DNA from: Tillandsia leiboldiana
Lineage: Eukaryota > Streptophyta > Magnoliopsida > Poales > Bromeliaceae
Direction: 5' to 3'
Length of the DNA stretch: 64,000 bases
NCBI GenBank assembly: GCA_029204045.2
Contig: CM055061.1
Span: forward strand, 47,268,977-47,332,976
Under the pieces are notes generated by a model that was not told the DNA's origin, searched no databases, and saw only the letters and a program-made list of their open reading frames with translations. A program made the position numbers and the translations under genes. Shown piece after piece: positions 8,371-17,815 of this stretch (position 1 is the stretch's first letter; each line of letters opens with the position of its first letter).

Positions 8371-9347
8371 TGTGACACCCCCGGAATTTGGATTAGTCCT
8401 CTATATAAATGATATAATAGGACTAAAATCTCTAACCCGGCTATAGCATTTTGGATGGTAGCAAGATCCAAGGGGAACATGAGAGTTAAGCGTGCTAGAG
8501 CTAGAGTAGTTCTAGGATGGGTGACCCCCTGGGAAGTGGGGCGTCACAGTTGGTATCAGAGCCATTCACCAGCCGGAAATGTGAGATGAGTCTCGGCTGA
8601 GCCAGGGTTATTTAGCGGGTAGAGCGAGGCTTCCTGGCTAATGACCGTTGTGAGTGGAGTGCAGCTCCTCACAAGGTCGGCTAAGGCTAGCGAGACGAGT
8701 CTCACATCGCCTGGTGCTTGTGAGTGTGCTTGAGCCTGACGTGGATGTCAGGGCTTAAAGGGGGGAAGAATGTGACACCCCCGGAATTTGGATTAGTCCT
8801 ATATATAAATGATATAATAGGACTAAATCTCTAACCCGGCTATAGCATTTTGGATGGTAGCAAAATCCAAGAGGAACTTGAGAGTTAAGCGTGCTAGAGC
8901 TAGAGTAGTTCTAGGATGGGTGACCCCCTGGGAAGTGGGGCGTCACAGTTGGTATCAGAGCCATTCACCAGCCGGAAATGTGAGATGAGTCTCGGCTGAG
9001 CCAGGGTTATATAGCGGGTAGAGCGAGGCTCCCCGGCTAATGACCGTTGTGAGTGGAGTGCAGCTCCTCACAAGGTCGGCTAAGGCTAGCGAGACGAGTC
9101 TCACATCGCCTGGTGCTTGTGAATGTGCTTGAGCCTGACGTGGACGTCAGGGCTTAAACGGGGGAAGAATGTGACACCCCCGGAATTTGGATTAGTCCTC
9201 TATATAAATGATATAATAGGACTAAAATCTCTAACCCGGCTATAGCATTTTGGATGGTAGCAAGATCCAAGGGGAACATGAGAGTTAAGCGTGCTAGAGC
9301 TAGAGTAGTTCTAGGATGGGTGACCCCCTGGGAAGTGGGGCGTCACA
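8371..9347 (+). mobile_element. Cassandra tandem array: three LTRs, two interiors
   Basis: LTRs at 8371-8548, 8771-8947 and 9170-9347 (177-178 bp), separated by interiors of about 222 bp at 8549-8770 and 8948-9169. Each interior has a PBS (TGGTATCAGAGC at 8551-8562 in the first) and a PPT before the next LTR (TTAAAGGGGGGAAGAA in the first; TTAAACGGGGGAAGAA, one substitution, in the second). Each LTR contains 5S rRNA-like sequence. Such multi-LTR arrays can arise by unequal recombination or by cDNA joining. No protein is encoded; Cassandra depends on other elements for its enzymes. Confidence 0.92.
8465..8547 (+). other. 5S rRNA-derived segment in a Cassandra LTR
   Basis: Matches the 3' two-thirds of plant 5S rRNA: GTTAAGCGTGCT, AGAGTAGTTCTAGGATGGGT, GACCCCCTGGGAAGT. 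All three parts of the Pol III internal control region (box A, intermediate element, box C) are recognisable. It is part of the LTR, not a 5S gene. The same segment is present in all nine Cassandra LTRs of the window. Confidence 0.85.
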
Positions 9348-9352
9348 GATAG
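9348..9352. repeat. Right 5-bp target duplication GATAG of the composite element
   Basis: GATAG directly follows the CGTCACA end of the last Cassandra LTR and equals 4074-4078. Confidence 0.7.
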
Positions 9353-9531
9353 TCCTTCAATAATACGAAATGAAGGATAATGTCAACGTAAAATAAAATG
9401 AAAGACCATCAAAATGTATCAATCTTTCATACATATTGAGTAGATAATAATGGGCTATACTTATCATTATCAAGTGGAGTAGATGTAGCCTCAAAATAGT
9501 CAAAGAAATCTGGGGCTATCTCCATGTCATC
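9353..9531. other. Intergenic DNA between the composite element and Copia Y
   Basis: AT-rich, without coding potential. It continues the host sequence interrupted at 4078. The last five bases before the proposed Copia Y LTR are TCATC. Confidence 0.5.
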
Positions 9532-10029
9532 TGTTCAGTGATGGAAAAATTTATCTTTTCAAATTAATTTTTTTTAAATAATTTAAATTTAATTTAAACT
9601 CAAAATATTATAAAACAAAGTTTAGATGAAGCCTGTGAATGTCGAGGCGTTCGTGAGCACTGTCCAAAAAGCGAGATTGCCCCTCCACGTGTGAGGCTCC
9701 GGCAATCACCCCTAGCGATACAACGACCACTGTCCACCCCGTCGGCAATGACTCCGGGATGGTGCGTAACGAACCCAACATCTTTCAGAGATCCAGCAAA
9801 ATAGAAACTCAAAGATCAAATTGTAAAGCTTAGATTTTCTGTAAATTTTAAGGAGAGGAAAAATACTGTAGCTCAGGTAATTACCAAGCTCCCTCATGCT
9901 CTCCATTTAAAGAGCCCAAAACCCATCAGGAGACAAGCTCCAACGGGTGCTTTCTCGGGCAGCCCACAAAGGCCCTTTCCAAGGAAGGCCTTTGGGTAGC
10001 CCGAGAAACAAGTTCCCAAGGTAGGCTTT
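9532..10029 (-). mobile_element. Copia Y 3' LTR, part 1 of 3
   Basis: Proposed U5 side of a Copia LTR, with the outer end TGTTCAGTGATGG chosen because its complement gives a ...TGAACA terminus. The inner end is much firmer: the LTR resumes after a solo LTR at 13356 and after Gypsy II at 36424, and finishes at 36630. Total LTR about 810 bp. The outer boundary is inference; its second target duplication lies outside the window. Confidence 0.5.
10025..10029. repeat. Target duplication GCTTT, left
   Basis: GCTTT immediately left of the solo LTR; the same bases follow it at 13356-13360. Confidence 0.75.
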
Positions 10030-13000
10030 TGTCACGCCCCGGGGGTTTTTACGCGCGGAGCGGTAGCCACCGATGCTCCCAAAATTTCACATATATTTTT
10101 TTTTGAAACCAATCCCCCCCCCCCCCCCCCCCCCGCGGCGCGTGCCCAGACCCGCCGCATACACAAATTCACTCTGCAAACGGGCAAAGTCTCCTTTGTA
10201 TATGCACGGCGTCCTGATTACAAGGTTCACATAAGCATGCCTTTAACCACACTAGACCGGTTGCCAATCACATATAATCATTTTCAACAACATTCAATCA
10301 ATTTCCACAAGTAATAAGGGGCCGACTATTTTTTGAAAGGATAAAGCCACAGGGTTTTGAATGCGATGCCCACTCGACATCAGGTTTTATAAGACTATTT
10401 TCGAAACAACATAAATCCACAGAATTTGAAATCGGTGCCCACCCGACACCAGGTTTACTAAAACTAATTTCGAAATCACATAAATCCACAGAATTTGAAA
10501 ACGGCGCTCACACGGCACCCGTATTTTTAAAATGGTTTTCGCAATATTTTCCATGTTTCTTGTTTGTAGTTTGAAAGCGGCCAAGTAAAGAAGTAAGAAC
10601 AAACACCCAACCAAAAGAGTTATAAAAGTAGTCCAACATCCACATCGATCCCACGGGGGTATCGCGATCCACAACTAGCTACAATGCGTAATGAAATGAA
10701 CCGAGAAGGTAAAGTAAACCGTATCTGTAGCCCCGAAGGGCCAGAAGATCGCTCACGCGGCCTCACCAACACCCTATCACTCGCCCCTGGACGGACTAGA
10801 CGAACCTGTCACAGAGTAGGAAGTCAGCGACCAGAAACAATAATACAAGCAATAATGCTAAAGTAAGGCAAATCATGGTAAAAACCGGAGCAATCAACAA
10901 TGAAGAACCCTGTGCAAACCAAACAATGAAGAACCCTGTGCATACCAACCCGGGCACCTCCCCCGGCAACCACACCGAGCACCTGCCTAGGGAACCCCTG
11001 CCGAGCACCTGCCTCGGCCGCCGAGCACCCACCTCGGCATCACCGCTCACACCCCCCACCCACGGGGGCCCCCATTCCTAACGTCACCATCACGTGGGAT
11101 ACACGGGTCAACGTACCACTTTTTCGGAAAAGCACACCCTCGCGGTGGCCAAACCGCTGGTGTGCGTGTAGCTACCTCGAGCATCAACCGAGCACCAACC
11201 TCGGCCAACCAGACCGAGCACCCACCTCGGTAAACTAAACCGAGCACCTGCCTCGGCAATCACCCAGAACATGATGTATCAACGAGTACCACGACCCTCA
11301 GTCGCCATAAACATGATGATAATGAACACATAAGCATGTACGGGGGTTAGCAGTATTTTAACATGTCAAACCTTTGCTCTTACCAATTACCCTCGTTTCC
11401 CGACTCTTGAACTGTCGGGAGAGGAACCCACCTTTCGACGTCCGACTGGTCACACCGATCACCGTTCTCATCGCTAGCATGCTCCAAACAACCCTACTGT
11501 TGTTCGGAGAGGGCGAATTGCCAGTCCAGTCTCCCATCGCGATGTTCATTAATCCGGAGGTCACGTCACCTCCACTACCCCTTATAAGATGAATATAACA
11601 ATAACGAAAACATGCACAAAGAGGTTCTAAGGGGTACCCATCTGGAACGCGAATAAGGTGTGTGAAAAATTCCAGTTAAAACACTCCCACCCTGTGCCCG
11701 AAAAAGCTACAGTAAGGAATAATGTTAAAAAAACATCGTCGCGGTCAAAAACACTCAAAAACGGGACGAAACGGGACAAAAACGGAGCTTCCAGACTCTC
11801 CGGCTGCAGTCTGGTGCACGGGTCCAGGCGTGGACCGGGTCCACGACAGGAAGCGGCGGCGGCACAGACCGGGTGCACCGCACGGTGAGCCGCTGGAGCA
11901 CAGCCTGCGTCGCGGACCGGGCTCACGGCTACAGTGCTTGCGGCCGCAGACCGGGCGCACGCCACTGCGGTGCGCCGTTGCGGCTTGGGCCGGGCCGCGC
12001 ACAGGCTGAGGCGCGCACCAGGTCCACGCGGTGGGGCTGTGAAGGCGTACACCGGGTGCACGCCCGACCGGTGGACCGCGCGACCTGGCGCACGCATTCG
12101 TGCGCCGGGTCCGTGCCCCTGGGTCCGGAAGCTGTGCGCCGGGTGCACGCCGGGCCCTGTGGACCGCGCGGCCTGGCGCACGCATTCGTGCGCCGGGTCC
12201 GCGCCCCCTGGGCCCGGGAGTCGTACGCCGGGTGCACGCCGCGCCCCGTGGACCGCGCAGCGGCCTCGGCCGTACCGGGATGAACAGTAGCCCCCTTTCG
12301 CCCCCCGCGGCTCCGGTTGCGACCCCGCGACCCCGGCGACTGCGGCGGCGACCCCGTGGACACGACAACGGCGGCGGCGGCCTCCCGTTTAACGACGGCG
12401 GCGGCGGCCTCCCGTTCAACACCTCGTATTGCCCATGACAACGTCAAAAGAAAAACCTCATACCGAAAAACCGGGAAGACCCGAACCGCTCACCTTATTT
12501 TCGCCGGAGGAAGAAAGAGGATCGTCCCGCTCTCTCTCGCCGGGTTCCGCAGTGCGGTCTTCCTTCCTTCTCCCCGTCTCGTCGCCTCGGTTCCTCACGC
12601 CCACGGTTGAAACGAGAGAAAATATGGATTGGGGTTCCCCTTTTTTTCTTTCTTAAAAGCGCCGCCTTAAACCCTAGCCGTCAAGAGGAAAACCCAGGAG
12701 GAAAAAACCCTACGGCCCCCGGTTTTAAAGAAACCCTAAAATAACCGGAACAAAAACCCGCGGCTAAGATTATCTCAAAAAGCGTGTCAATCGCTCGCAC
12801 GGATCCCGGAGCGCCTAAAAGGGGTCCAAACTTCAAAATTAAATTTTAGGAGATTCCGGGGTCGGAATTCAAATTCGATCGCGCCGCCGTTCACCGTTTT
12901 GCGAGCTCTACCACCTAAAAATACCCGCAAACCCCGACGATCAGCCCAAAAGTTCTCGAATTTCGACCCCCCTCCCTAACCGTCGAAAATGTAAAATTCG

Positions 13001-13355
13001 GACCCAAAACGAAAAAACCGAAAGGTCGAGGTACCACCCAAAAGATAAAATAACCCACTGACATAACAAGATGAAAAGTCCGATCACAGCAGGATCCTGT
13101 TCGATCGCCTCGAAAAGCGTGCCGGCCACTTAGCACGGATTCCGATGCACCACACAAAGGCAAACGCTTTGACCCCCATTCCGGGAGATCCGTAAATCGG
13201 AACCCGAATCCGTTCGCTTTGCCGTCCTCCGTTTTCCGAGCTCAATCGTAGAAAAATACTCACAGTCCATTGCAAAAAACACAGTGAAGAGTCTCCCTAA
13301 CAATCCTGTCATAAAAAGAAGGTATGCAAAGGCATTGGAACGCCAGGACTCTACA
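10030..13355 (-). mobile_element. Solo Gypsy LTR
   Basis: 3326-bp LTR in reverse orientation; element orientation TGTAGAGTCC...GGGGCGTGACA. It is flanked by GCTTT on both sides with no interior, so it is a solo LTR left by recombination between two LTRs of one element. It contains a 21-C homopolymer (10114-10134), a GCACCTGCCTCGG-type repeat (about 10960-11260), a GC-rich tandem repeat (12049-12260) and a purine-rich, CCCTA-containing leader-like part. The overlapping proline/arginine/alanine-rich open frames at 11620-12450 are artefacts of GC content. Confidence 0.8.
12049..12260. repeat. Tandem repeat of about 88 bp inside the solo LTR
   Basis: The block GTGGACCGCGCG...CACGCATTCGTGCGCCGGGT recurs with GTGGACCGCG starting at 12071, 12159 and 12248. 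This is two full units and part of a third, very GC-rich. Confidence 0.7.
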
Positions 13356-13360
13356 GCTTT
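13356..13360. repeat. Target duplication GCTTT, right
   Basis: Second copy of the five bases at 10025-10029. Confidence 0.75.
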
Positions 13361-13468
13361 AATGCAAAAAGAAAAGTCAAAATAAAAATGAACCAAGTCA
13401 ACATCGCACGCGACCCGGCCCGGCTCATGCTCGTGCGCGCGTGTGTGTTTAGGAGAAGGCTTGCTCTC
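13361..13468 (-). mobile_element. Copia Y 3' LTR, part 2 of 3
   Basis: Short LTR segment between the solo LTR and Gypsy II. Its right end, CTCTC, is the target duplication of Gypsy II. Confidence 0.6.
13464..13468. repeat. Target duplication CTCTC of Gypsy II, left
   Basis: CTCTC precedes TGTCACG at 13469 and recurs at 36419-36423 after the other LTR. Confidence 0.8.
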
Positions 13469-14158
13469 TGTCACGTCCCGGGGTCGAAACTGCGACGCGG
13501 GCTCGCCAACAGATCCGCCACCTATGCCAAACCCCGCATAGGCGAAGCGTCCTACCTGCAAGAAAAGTACTACAACTAACAGATATCAGAGCTATATATG
13601 AAAATCCGCTGTATAACTAAAATCAACCACTGTACAACTGGAAATAATACAACAATGTCCATCTCCCAAAATGATAATTATACAATATCCTCATATACAA
13701 AGGTCGAGACTAAACCGAGAGATACCTCCAATAAATACATCAGTGTACAGGCTCTCAATACATATCATATCCTCACTACATCAGTCTCTCAAAAGAGGAA
13801 ATAAAACAACTAATCTACTGAAGCTCTCCTCTGAAGGGGTATCGGTACTCTCCAAACATTGGTAGGGATCTAGCTCGCGACTCCCTCGCCTCGATCAACA
13901 ACCGCAGAATCAGCAACTCCCGCTAAGACTCTGCAAAACAAAGGAGAGGAAGGAAAAAGAATGGGGAAAACCCCCAAAGGGTGTGAGAACTACACCAAAA
14001 AGGGAGTTCTCAGTGGGTAACACCGCCAGACCCGACGGTCTGCCCACTAAGTCCTCAAGAGACAAAAACTAACCAAAGCCGTAAAGACTGAAATAAGGAA
14101 GTTGGAGACTCTCAACAGCTATCATGCCTCTATCTAAATGCCCAAGATGGGAGAACCA
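13469..14158 (-). mobile_element. Gypsy II 3' LTR, part 1
   Basis: U5 end of the 3' LTR (TGTCACGTCCCGGGG in plus orientation), aligned over its length with 32499-33187. Broken at 14158 by Sirevirus 1. Confidence 0.88.
14154..14158. repeat. Target duplication AACCA of Sirevirus 1, left
   Basis: AACCA before TGTTGGG. The same bases follow the other LTR at 25940-25944, and the unbroken sequence is seen in the other Gypsy II LTR near 33182-33190. Confidence 0.9.
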
Positions 14159-14460
14159 TGTTGGGTCGTATATAATTCGGATCTAAATAGGGGAAGAAAC
14201 ACCTAGAGGGGGGTGAATAGGTGTAAACGTATAAACACTCAAAAATCGTTGCGATAAAAACCCAATGCGGAAATGAAAATAACTCGCAAGATTTTTACGT
14301 GGAAAATTCCATCACCGGAGTAAAAAACCACGGGACCGATAACACGGCAGAAATCCACTAGAATTAAAACACGTACAAGGTGATTTACCGTACACACTTA
14401 CGACTCAACCTTTTCCATACGCTCCTAGAGGATCTTCTCCGCTCGCTCCAGACGCTTCTC

Positions 14461-14635
14461 GAATCCACGATCTGCGCCCAACGCCGAATCCACGGCGTCC
14501 AACGTCGAATCCACGACGTCCGACCGAATCCACGGTCTTCACCCAATAGCACCCTTCGAATCCACGAACGTGCCTCGCTCCGAATCCACGAGAGCGAATG
14601 AACCTTGAATCCACAAGGACACGCGAATCCACGCG
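14461..14635 (-). repeat. Hairpin array with invariant GAATCCAC (GTGGATTC) loop
   Basis: Eight copies of GAATCCAC start at 14461, 14486, 14507, 14526, 14558, 14582, 14607 and 14625. Most are enclosed by short complementary arms that differ from copy to copy: ACGCC/GGCGT, ACGTC/GACGT, GACC/GGTC, TTC/GAA, CGCTC/GAGCG-like with a bulge, CCTT/AAGG, CGC/GCG. In the element transcript these would be stem-loops with loop GUGGAUUC, about 260-430 nt after the predicted start. The first copy (14461) has a weak stem. The same array is in the other LTR (offset +10446) and in Sirevirus 2. Confidence 0.8.
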
Positions 14636-14909
14636 CCGATTTTGGGGTAATCGTTGTTTTTGGGTGGTGATGATCCGCCGAATACTTAGATCAAAGATAG
14701 ATCGGAAATACCATCTAAGTATTCATTAGTTTGATTCAACTCAGGATGTGAGTATGAAAACCTAGAATCAAACTAATCAATATAGATGAAGAAACATAGA
14801 GTATTCTCTAATGATTTCCTTTCTTCTCTATATGTGGATCTATAGCCGTATATGATGATATATGAAAATGACGGCTATGTGGATTGACCCTAGAAAGAAA
14901 GACATAGGG

Positions 14910-14921
14910 TCTATTTATAGG
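14910..14921 (-). promoter_or_regulatory. TATA box of the Sirevirus LTR
   Basis: CCTATAAATAG on the minus strand, downstream of the palindrome array in element orientation. It separates U3 from the transcribed part of the LTR. Confidence 0.75.
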
Positions 14922-14984
14922 TTAGAAACCCTAGGAAGGAGATAAGAATCAAAAACCAACCATTTCTGGAATTTTACGGACGGC

Positions 14985-15266
14985 GATCCGGATCGAGATA
15001 ACTGAGATCCGGATCGTCATAACGAAACAGCCAATTCCAGAAAAACGAAGGTTCGGGATCCGGATCATGTAACTACGATCCGGATCGTTCATACAGTTCA
15101 CCAAACATCAACGTTCGGGATCCGGATTGCGAAGCAAGATCCGGATCGTTCAAGGTAGATGGTAAACTCAACGTTCGGGATCCGGATCAAGAGACTACGA
15201 TCCGGATTGCGACGATGTATGAACGAACCACCTTCGGGATCCGGATCGTTCAGCCTGATCCGGATC
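14985..15266 (-). promoter_or_regulatory. Phased GATCCGGATC palindrome array in U3
   Basis: Ten copies of GATCCGGAT(C/T), in five pairs starting at 14985/15006, 15057/15077, 15119/15138, 15179/15199 and 15238/15257. Members of a pair are 19-21 bp apart (about two helical turns) and pairs recur every 59-72 bp. Outer flanks are often GTTCGG...CGTTC. The array lies just upstream of the TATA box, as expected for enhancer-like binding sites. Confidence 0.8.
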
Positions 15267-15493
15267 CTGAACATGTCCCAAGTCCAGTTTTTGATTTTTA
15301 TGCAATGAAAGATTCTTCCAAGTGTTTCTACACTACAAGAAGTATTCGGATCACACAAATTCTTTAGTTAAACATACCTGATCCTTTTGAATTCTTCTTT
15401 CTTGAGATTGAGTTAAACGATCCAACTTTCTTCACCTTCAATCTTCAAGACTTGAGACTTTCACGAAACTACGCCAACTCAAATTCCGTAACA

Positions 15494-15515
15494 ATCTCCC
15501 CCTTTGGCGGTTTCG
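15494..15515 (-). other. Polypurine tract of Sirevirus 1
   Basis: ATCTCCCCCTTTGGCGG on the plus strand; the complement is the AAAGGGGGAGAT tract that primes plus-strand synthesis next to the 3' LTR. A second, similar tract (TCTCTCCCCCTTTTTGTCAC) occurs at about 16196-16216, in line with the multiple PPTs reported for Sireviruses. Confidence 0.8.
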
Positions 15516-16360
15516 TGACAAAACATAGATCCACTAAAGAAAATTCAAAAAGATATTTTTGTTGCTATCACCATACAACAAAAATTTACAATGGAGATCC
15601 AAAATACAATACATGAGTTAAACTCCTAAAACAGACTCTAGACTTAGACATCTGTACTCTCTGCAAAAAGAAATCATTCTTGACAAAAGAAATCGTTAGA
15701 TACCTCAAGAATTTTGTATTATTCAAAAACCACAAACAGAGATGAAGTTTAAACTCATTTATACTTACCATGACATTTATATTCAGATATGTAAACTGAT
15801 CATAGTTAAAAAAATACCAACATATCTTCTTTGCACGTAAATACCAAATGTCATGAACATGTTTGTGACAAACTAATATATATATAGATATGTAATTGAT
15901 CAGAGTTAAGAACCAACATATCTTCTATGCAATCAAAAACCAAGTGTCACAAACTTGTTAGTGAACATCAACTTGTTAGTTATATTACATGCCCAAATAG
16001 TTAGCAAATAGTTAGTCGAGACATGCAACAAATCACAAGATAAAAACCAAAAGTTGAAGTTGAGATCATACTTACCTTGATGTATACAAAATCTTCATCA
16101 TCAAGATTTTCACAATCAATTGTTCAATCAATTGTTCAAGTTCCCTTACCTTGATGTTCATTCACATCATCATCATTGTTCAAAGTTCTCAACAACTCTC
16201 TCCCCCTTTTTGTCACAAAACAAAGCCAAAAATTACAGAAGTGGAGAGAATGGGTAACAGTTTAAGTTCGAGAACTAATAACTCAAATTAAAACTTAAAA
16301 ACCTGCACAACTGTAGGATTTAAACATGTGCATAATAAACAGAAATTAGAAGGATACGGA

Positions 16361-17815
16361 TCATTCAGACTCGTCTGAACTGATACAGCCGAGGATTTGG
16401 AAAATCTTCTTTATTCGCTTGTTCATTGCTGATTGATTTTTATTTACTTTCTTTATTTCTTCCTTTACCTCAATCAGTTCATTTGATATACGTTCTTGCT
16501 CGTTGGAGAGCCTTTGCTGTTCTTTATAGATTGAGGTAACAGAAGCATCATCATCAGAAGTTGATTGTGGTGCTTCTTGTGCCGGAGGTGCTGGTTGAGT
16601 TGAAGGAGCTGCTGCCGGTGCAGAGGTTGTTGCTTGTTGTCGTTGTTCTCGTTGCCGGTGAAGAGGTATGAAAGGTTCATCTGGCTTCGTCGAAAGAGAC
16701 TTTACAATTGTTGTGTCATTGATCGTTCCTAAACTGTGCAGATAGGAACTCGCATTTGTGTCAGCTTTAAATTTGCGAAGAATGCGCATGATGATCATTG
16801 GAAAAGGTAGTCTCTCTGACGGATGAGCTTGCTCCACATATCGTGCCATCCTTGACCAGATGACGTAGGGAATGTTTAAGTTAGCTCCCATTGCTGCTGC
16901 GGGGTTTCCAAGTAGATAAAGAAATATCATTCTTTCCCACCGAAGAACCTTTGTGTTCATGTTTGGAATAATATTGTAACAAACAATGAGATTTAAGATG
17001 CGGTACTCTGGTCGTAGTTCTTTCGAGAACACGGAGTTTCCCGTCGACCGAGTATTTGGAACACAGATTCCATCAACTACCACTCTCCAGGAGAAGGTGT
17101 TGAAGACTTGATTCTTCAGGTAATGAGTACAATCGGCTCGGGCGTCCATCCCTAGTACTTCACCAATTAGCTGAGGCGTTACTTTGATTCTGACATTCTT
17201 GACTAATGTTTGAAAATCCCGACGCCCGCTTTCCTGATCGACTAGATAGCAGGCATTCTGATAAAACATCCTCACTGAGTGAAGACAATACCCAGTGGTC
17301 TCCGGGAAATCGCAAATGGGAGCAAGATCTCTCTGGTCAAACAAAGTCCTGAACGTCTGAGAACGTTGCGTTAAGGCTTTTACATCAACATGCCTTTCTC
17401 CAATGCATTCTCTGTTTTCAAAATCCTTTATTCTAGCCGAGCTGACAAAGTCTTGTGCAGGTGCTTGGTCAGCAGCTGGTTGCTCAATGGTGATTCCTCG
17501 AGCACTTCCTCTCTTGCGAGCAACACTTTTTCTTCTTGTCTTCCCAGAAGTTTCTTCCATTGGAGCTTTCCCTTTTTCAGCAGCAGTAGGCGGAGCCTTC
17601 GATGTTTCTGCAGGTGCTCTTCCCTTTGAAGCAGTCGGAACAGTCGTTGCTTCAACTTGCAGTTCATCCCAATCAATTGATTCCGTTTCAGATTCTGTAT
17701 CGGAATCATCTTTAGCCTTCTTCGCTTTCTTAGCCTTCTTAGCCCTCTTGGGCTTGACGGTGTCTCTCGTATGAACCATAGCCGCAAGTAGAAAAACAAT
17801 CCAAGTGATCACCAT
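16361..17815 (-). CDS. Sirevirus envelope-like / putative plant transposon protein ORF
   Basis: 484-residue ORF between pol and the 3' LTR, where Sireviruses carry an 'envelope-like' gene of unproven function. Residues 1-13 are hydrophobic and could be a short signal anchor. The alternative start at Met13 would remove them. A Lys/Ala-rich basic segment (about 21-36), an acidic Ser-rich stretch (36-50) and low-complexity Pro/Ala/Thr sequence (55-120) follow. A globular region with aromatic and Cys residues spans about 125-380. Its pattern (RDFQTLVKNVRIKVTPQLIGEVLG...ERMIFLYLL) resembles the 'putative plant transposon protein' family. After a Pro/Gln/Ala linker comes a charged coiled coil (about 428-472). 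No stop or frameshift is seen. No viral fusion peptide or clear C-terminal membrane anchor is visible. Family assignment is from memory of the pattern and is tentative. Confidence 0.75.
   Translation of the reverse strand: MVITWIVFLLAAMVHTRDTVKPKRAKKAKKAKKAKDDSDTESETESIDWDELQVEATTVPTASKGRAPAETSKAPPTAAEKGKAPMEETSGKTRRKSVARKRGSARGITIEQPAADQAPAQDFVSSARIKDFENRECIGERHVDVKALTQRSQTFRTLFDQRDLAPICDFPETTGYCLHSVRMFYQNACYLVDQESGRRDFQTLVKNVRIKVTPQLIGEVLGMDARADCTHYLKNQVFNTFSWRVVVDGICVPNTRSTGNSVFSKELRPEYRILNLIVCYNIIPNMNTKVLRWERMIFLYLLGNPAAAMGANLNIPYVIWSRMARYVEQAHPSERLPFPMIIMRILRKFKADTNASSYLHSLGTINDTTIVKSLSTKPDEPFIPLHRQREQRQQATTSAPAAAPSTQPAPPAQEAPQSTSDDDASVTSIYKEQQRLSNEQERISNELIEVKEEIKKVNKNQSAMNKRIKKIFQILGCISSDESE

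Larger units (their letters stand above)
4079..9347. mobile_element. Composite Cassandra/Gypsy insertion with inverted Cassandra ends
   Basis: A 5.27-kb block flanked by GATAG. Order on the plus strand: Cassandra LTR (minus), Cassandra interior (minus), Gypsy LTR and truncated Gypsy pol (minus), then a plus-strand Cassandra array LTR-interior-LTR-interior-LTR. Both outer borders are U5 ends of Cassandra LTRs, not the normal U3 plus U5 pair. The joint between Cassandra interior and Gypsy LTR falls inside the primer-binding site shared by both families. I read this as one insertion of joined or recombined cDNAs. Independent insertions with a chance TSD remain possible. Confidence 0.6.
14159..15493 (-). 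mobile_element. Sirevirus 1 3' LTR
   Basis: 1335 bp; element orientation TGTTACGGAATTTG...ATACGACCCAACA. It contains the palindrome array in U3, a TATA box and the GAATCCAC hairpin array in the transcribed part. It abuts the PPT at 15494. Confidence 0.95.

Noticed and set aside
8465..8547. Functional 5S rRNA gene
   Set aside because: Only part of 5S is present, diverged, repeated in every LTR and lying inside TG...CA ends with PBS and PPT; it is the known 5S-derived part of Cassandra.
10114..10134. 21-C tract as a functional G-quadruplex
   Set aside because: A pure homopolymer of this length in a single copy may equally be a slippage or assembly artefact; nothing around it supports a role.
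11620..12450. Several overlapping proline/arginine/alanine-rich ORFs of 100-225 residues
   Set aside because: They overlap on both strands in a very GC-rich part of a solo LTR; composition alone explains the lack of stops.
14558..14570. GAATCC repeats as tRNA T-arm / B-box (GGTTCGAATCC) remnants
   Set aside because: Only one unit resembles a B box on both sides; the others have unrelated arms and no A box, so the hairpin explanation fits better.
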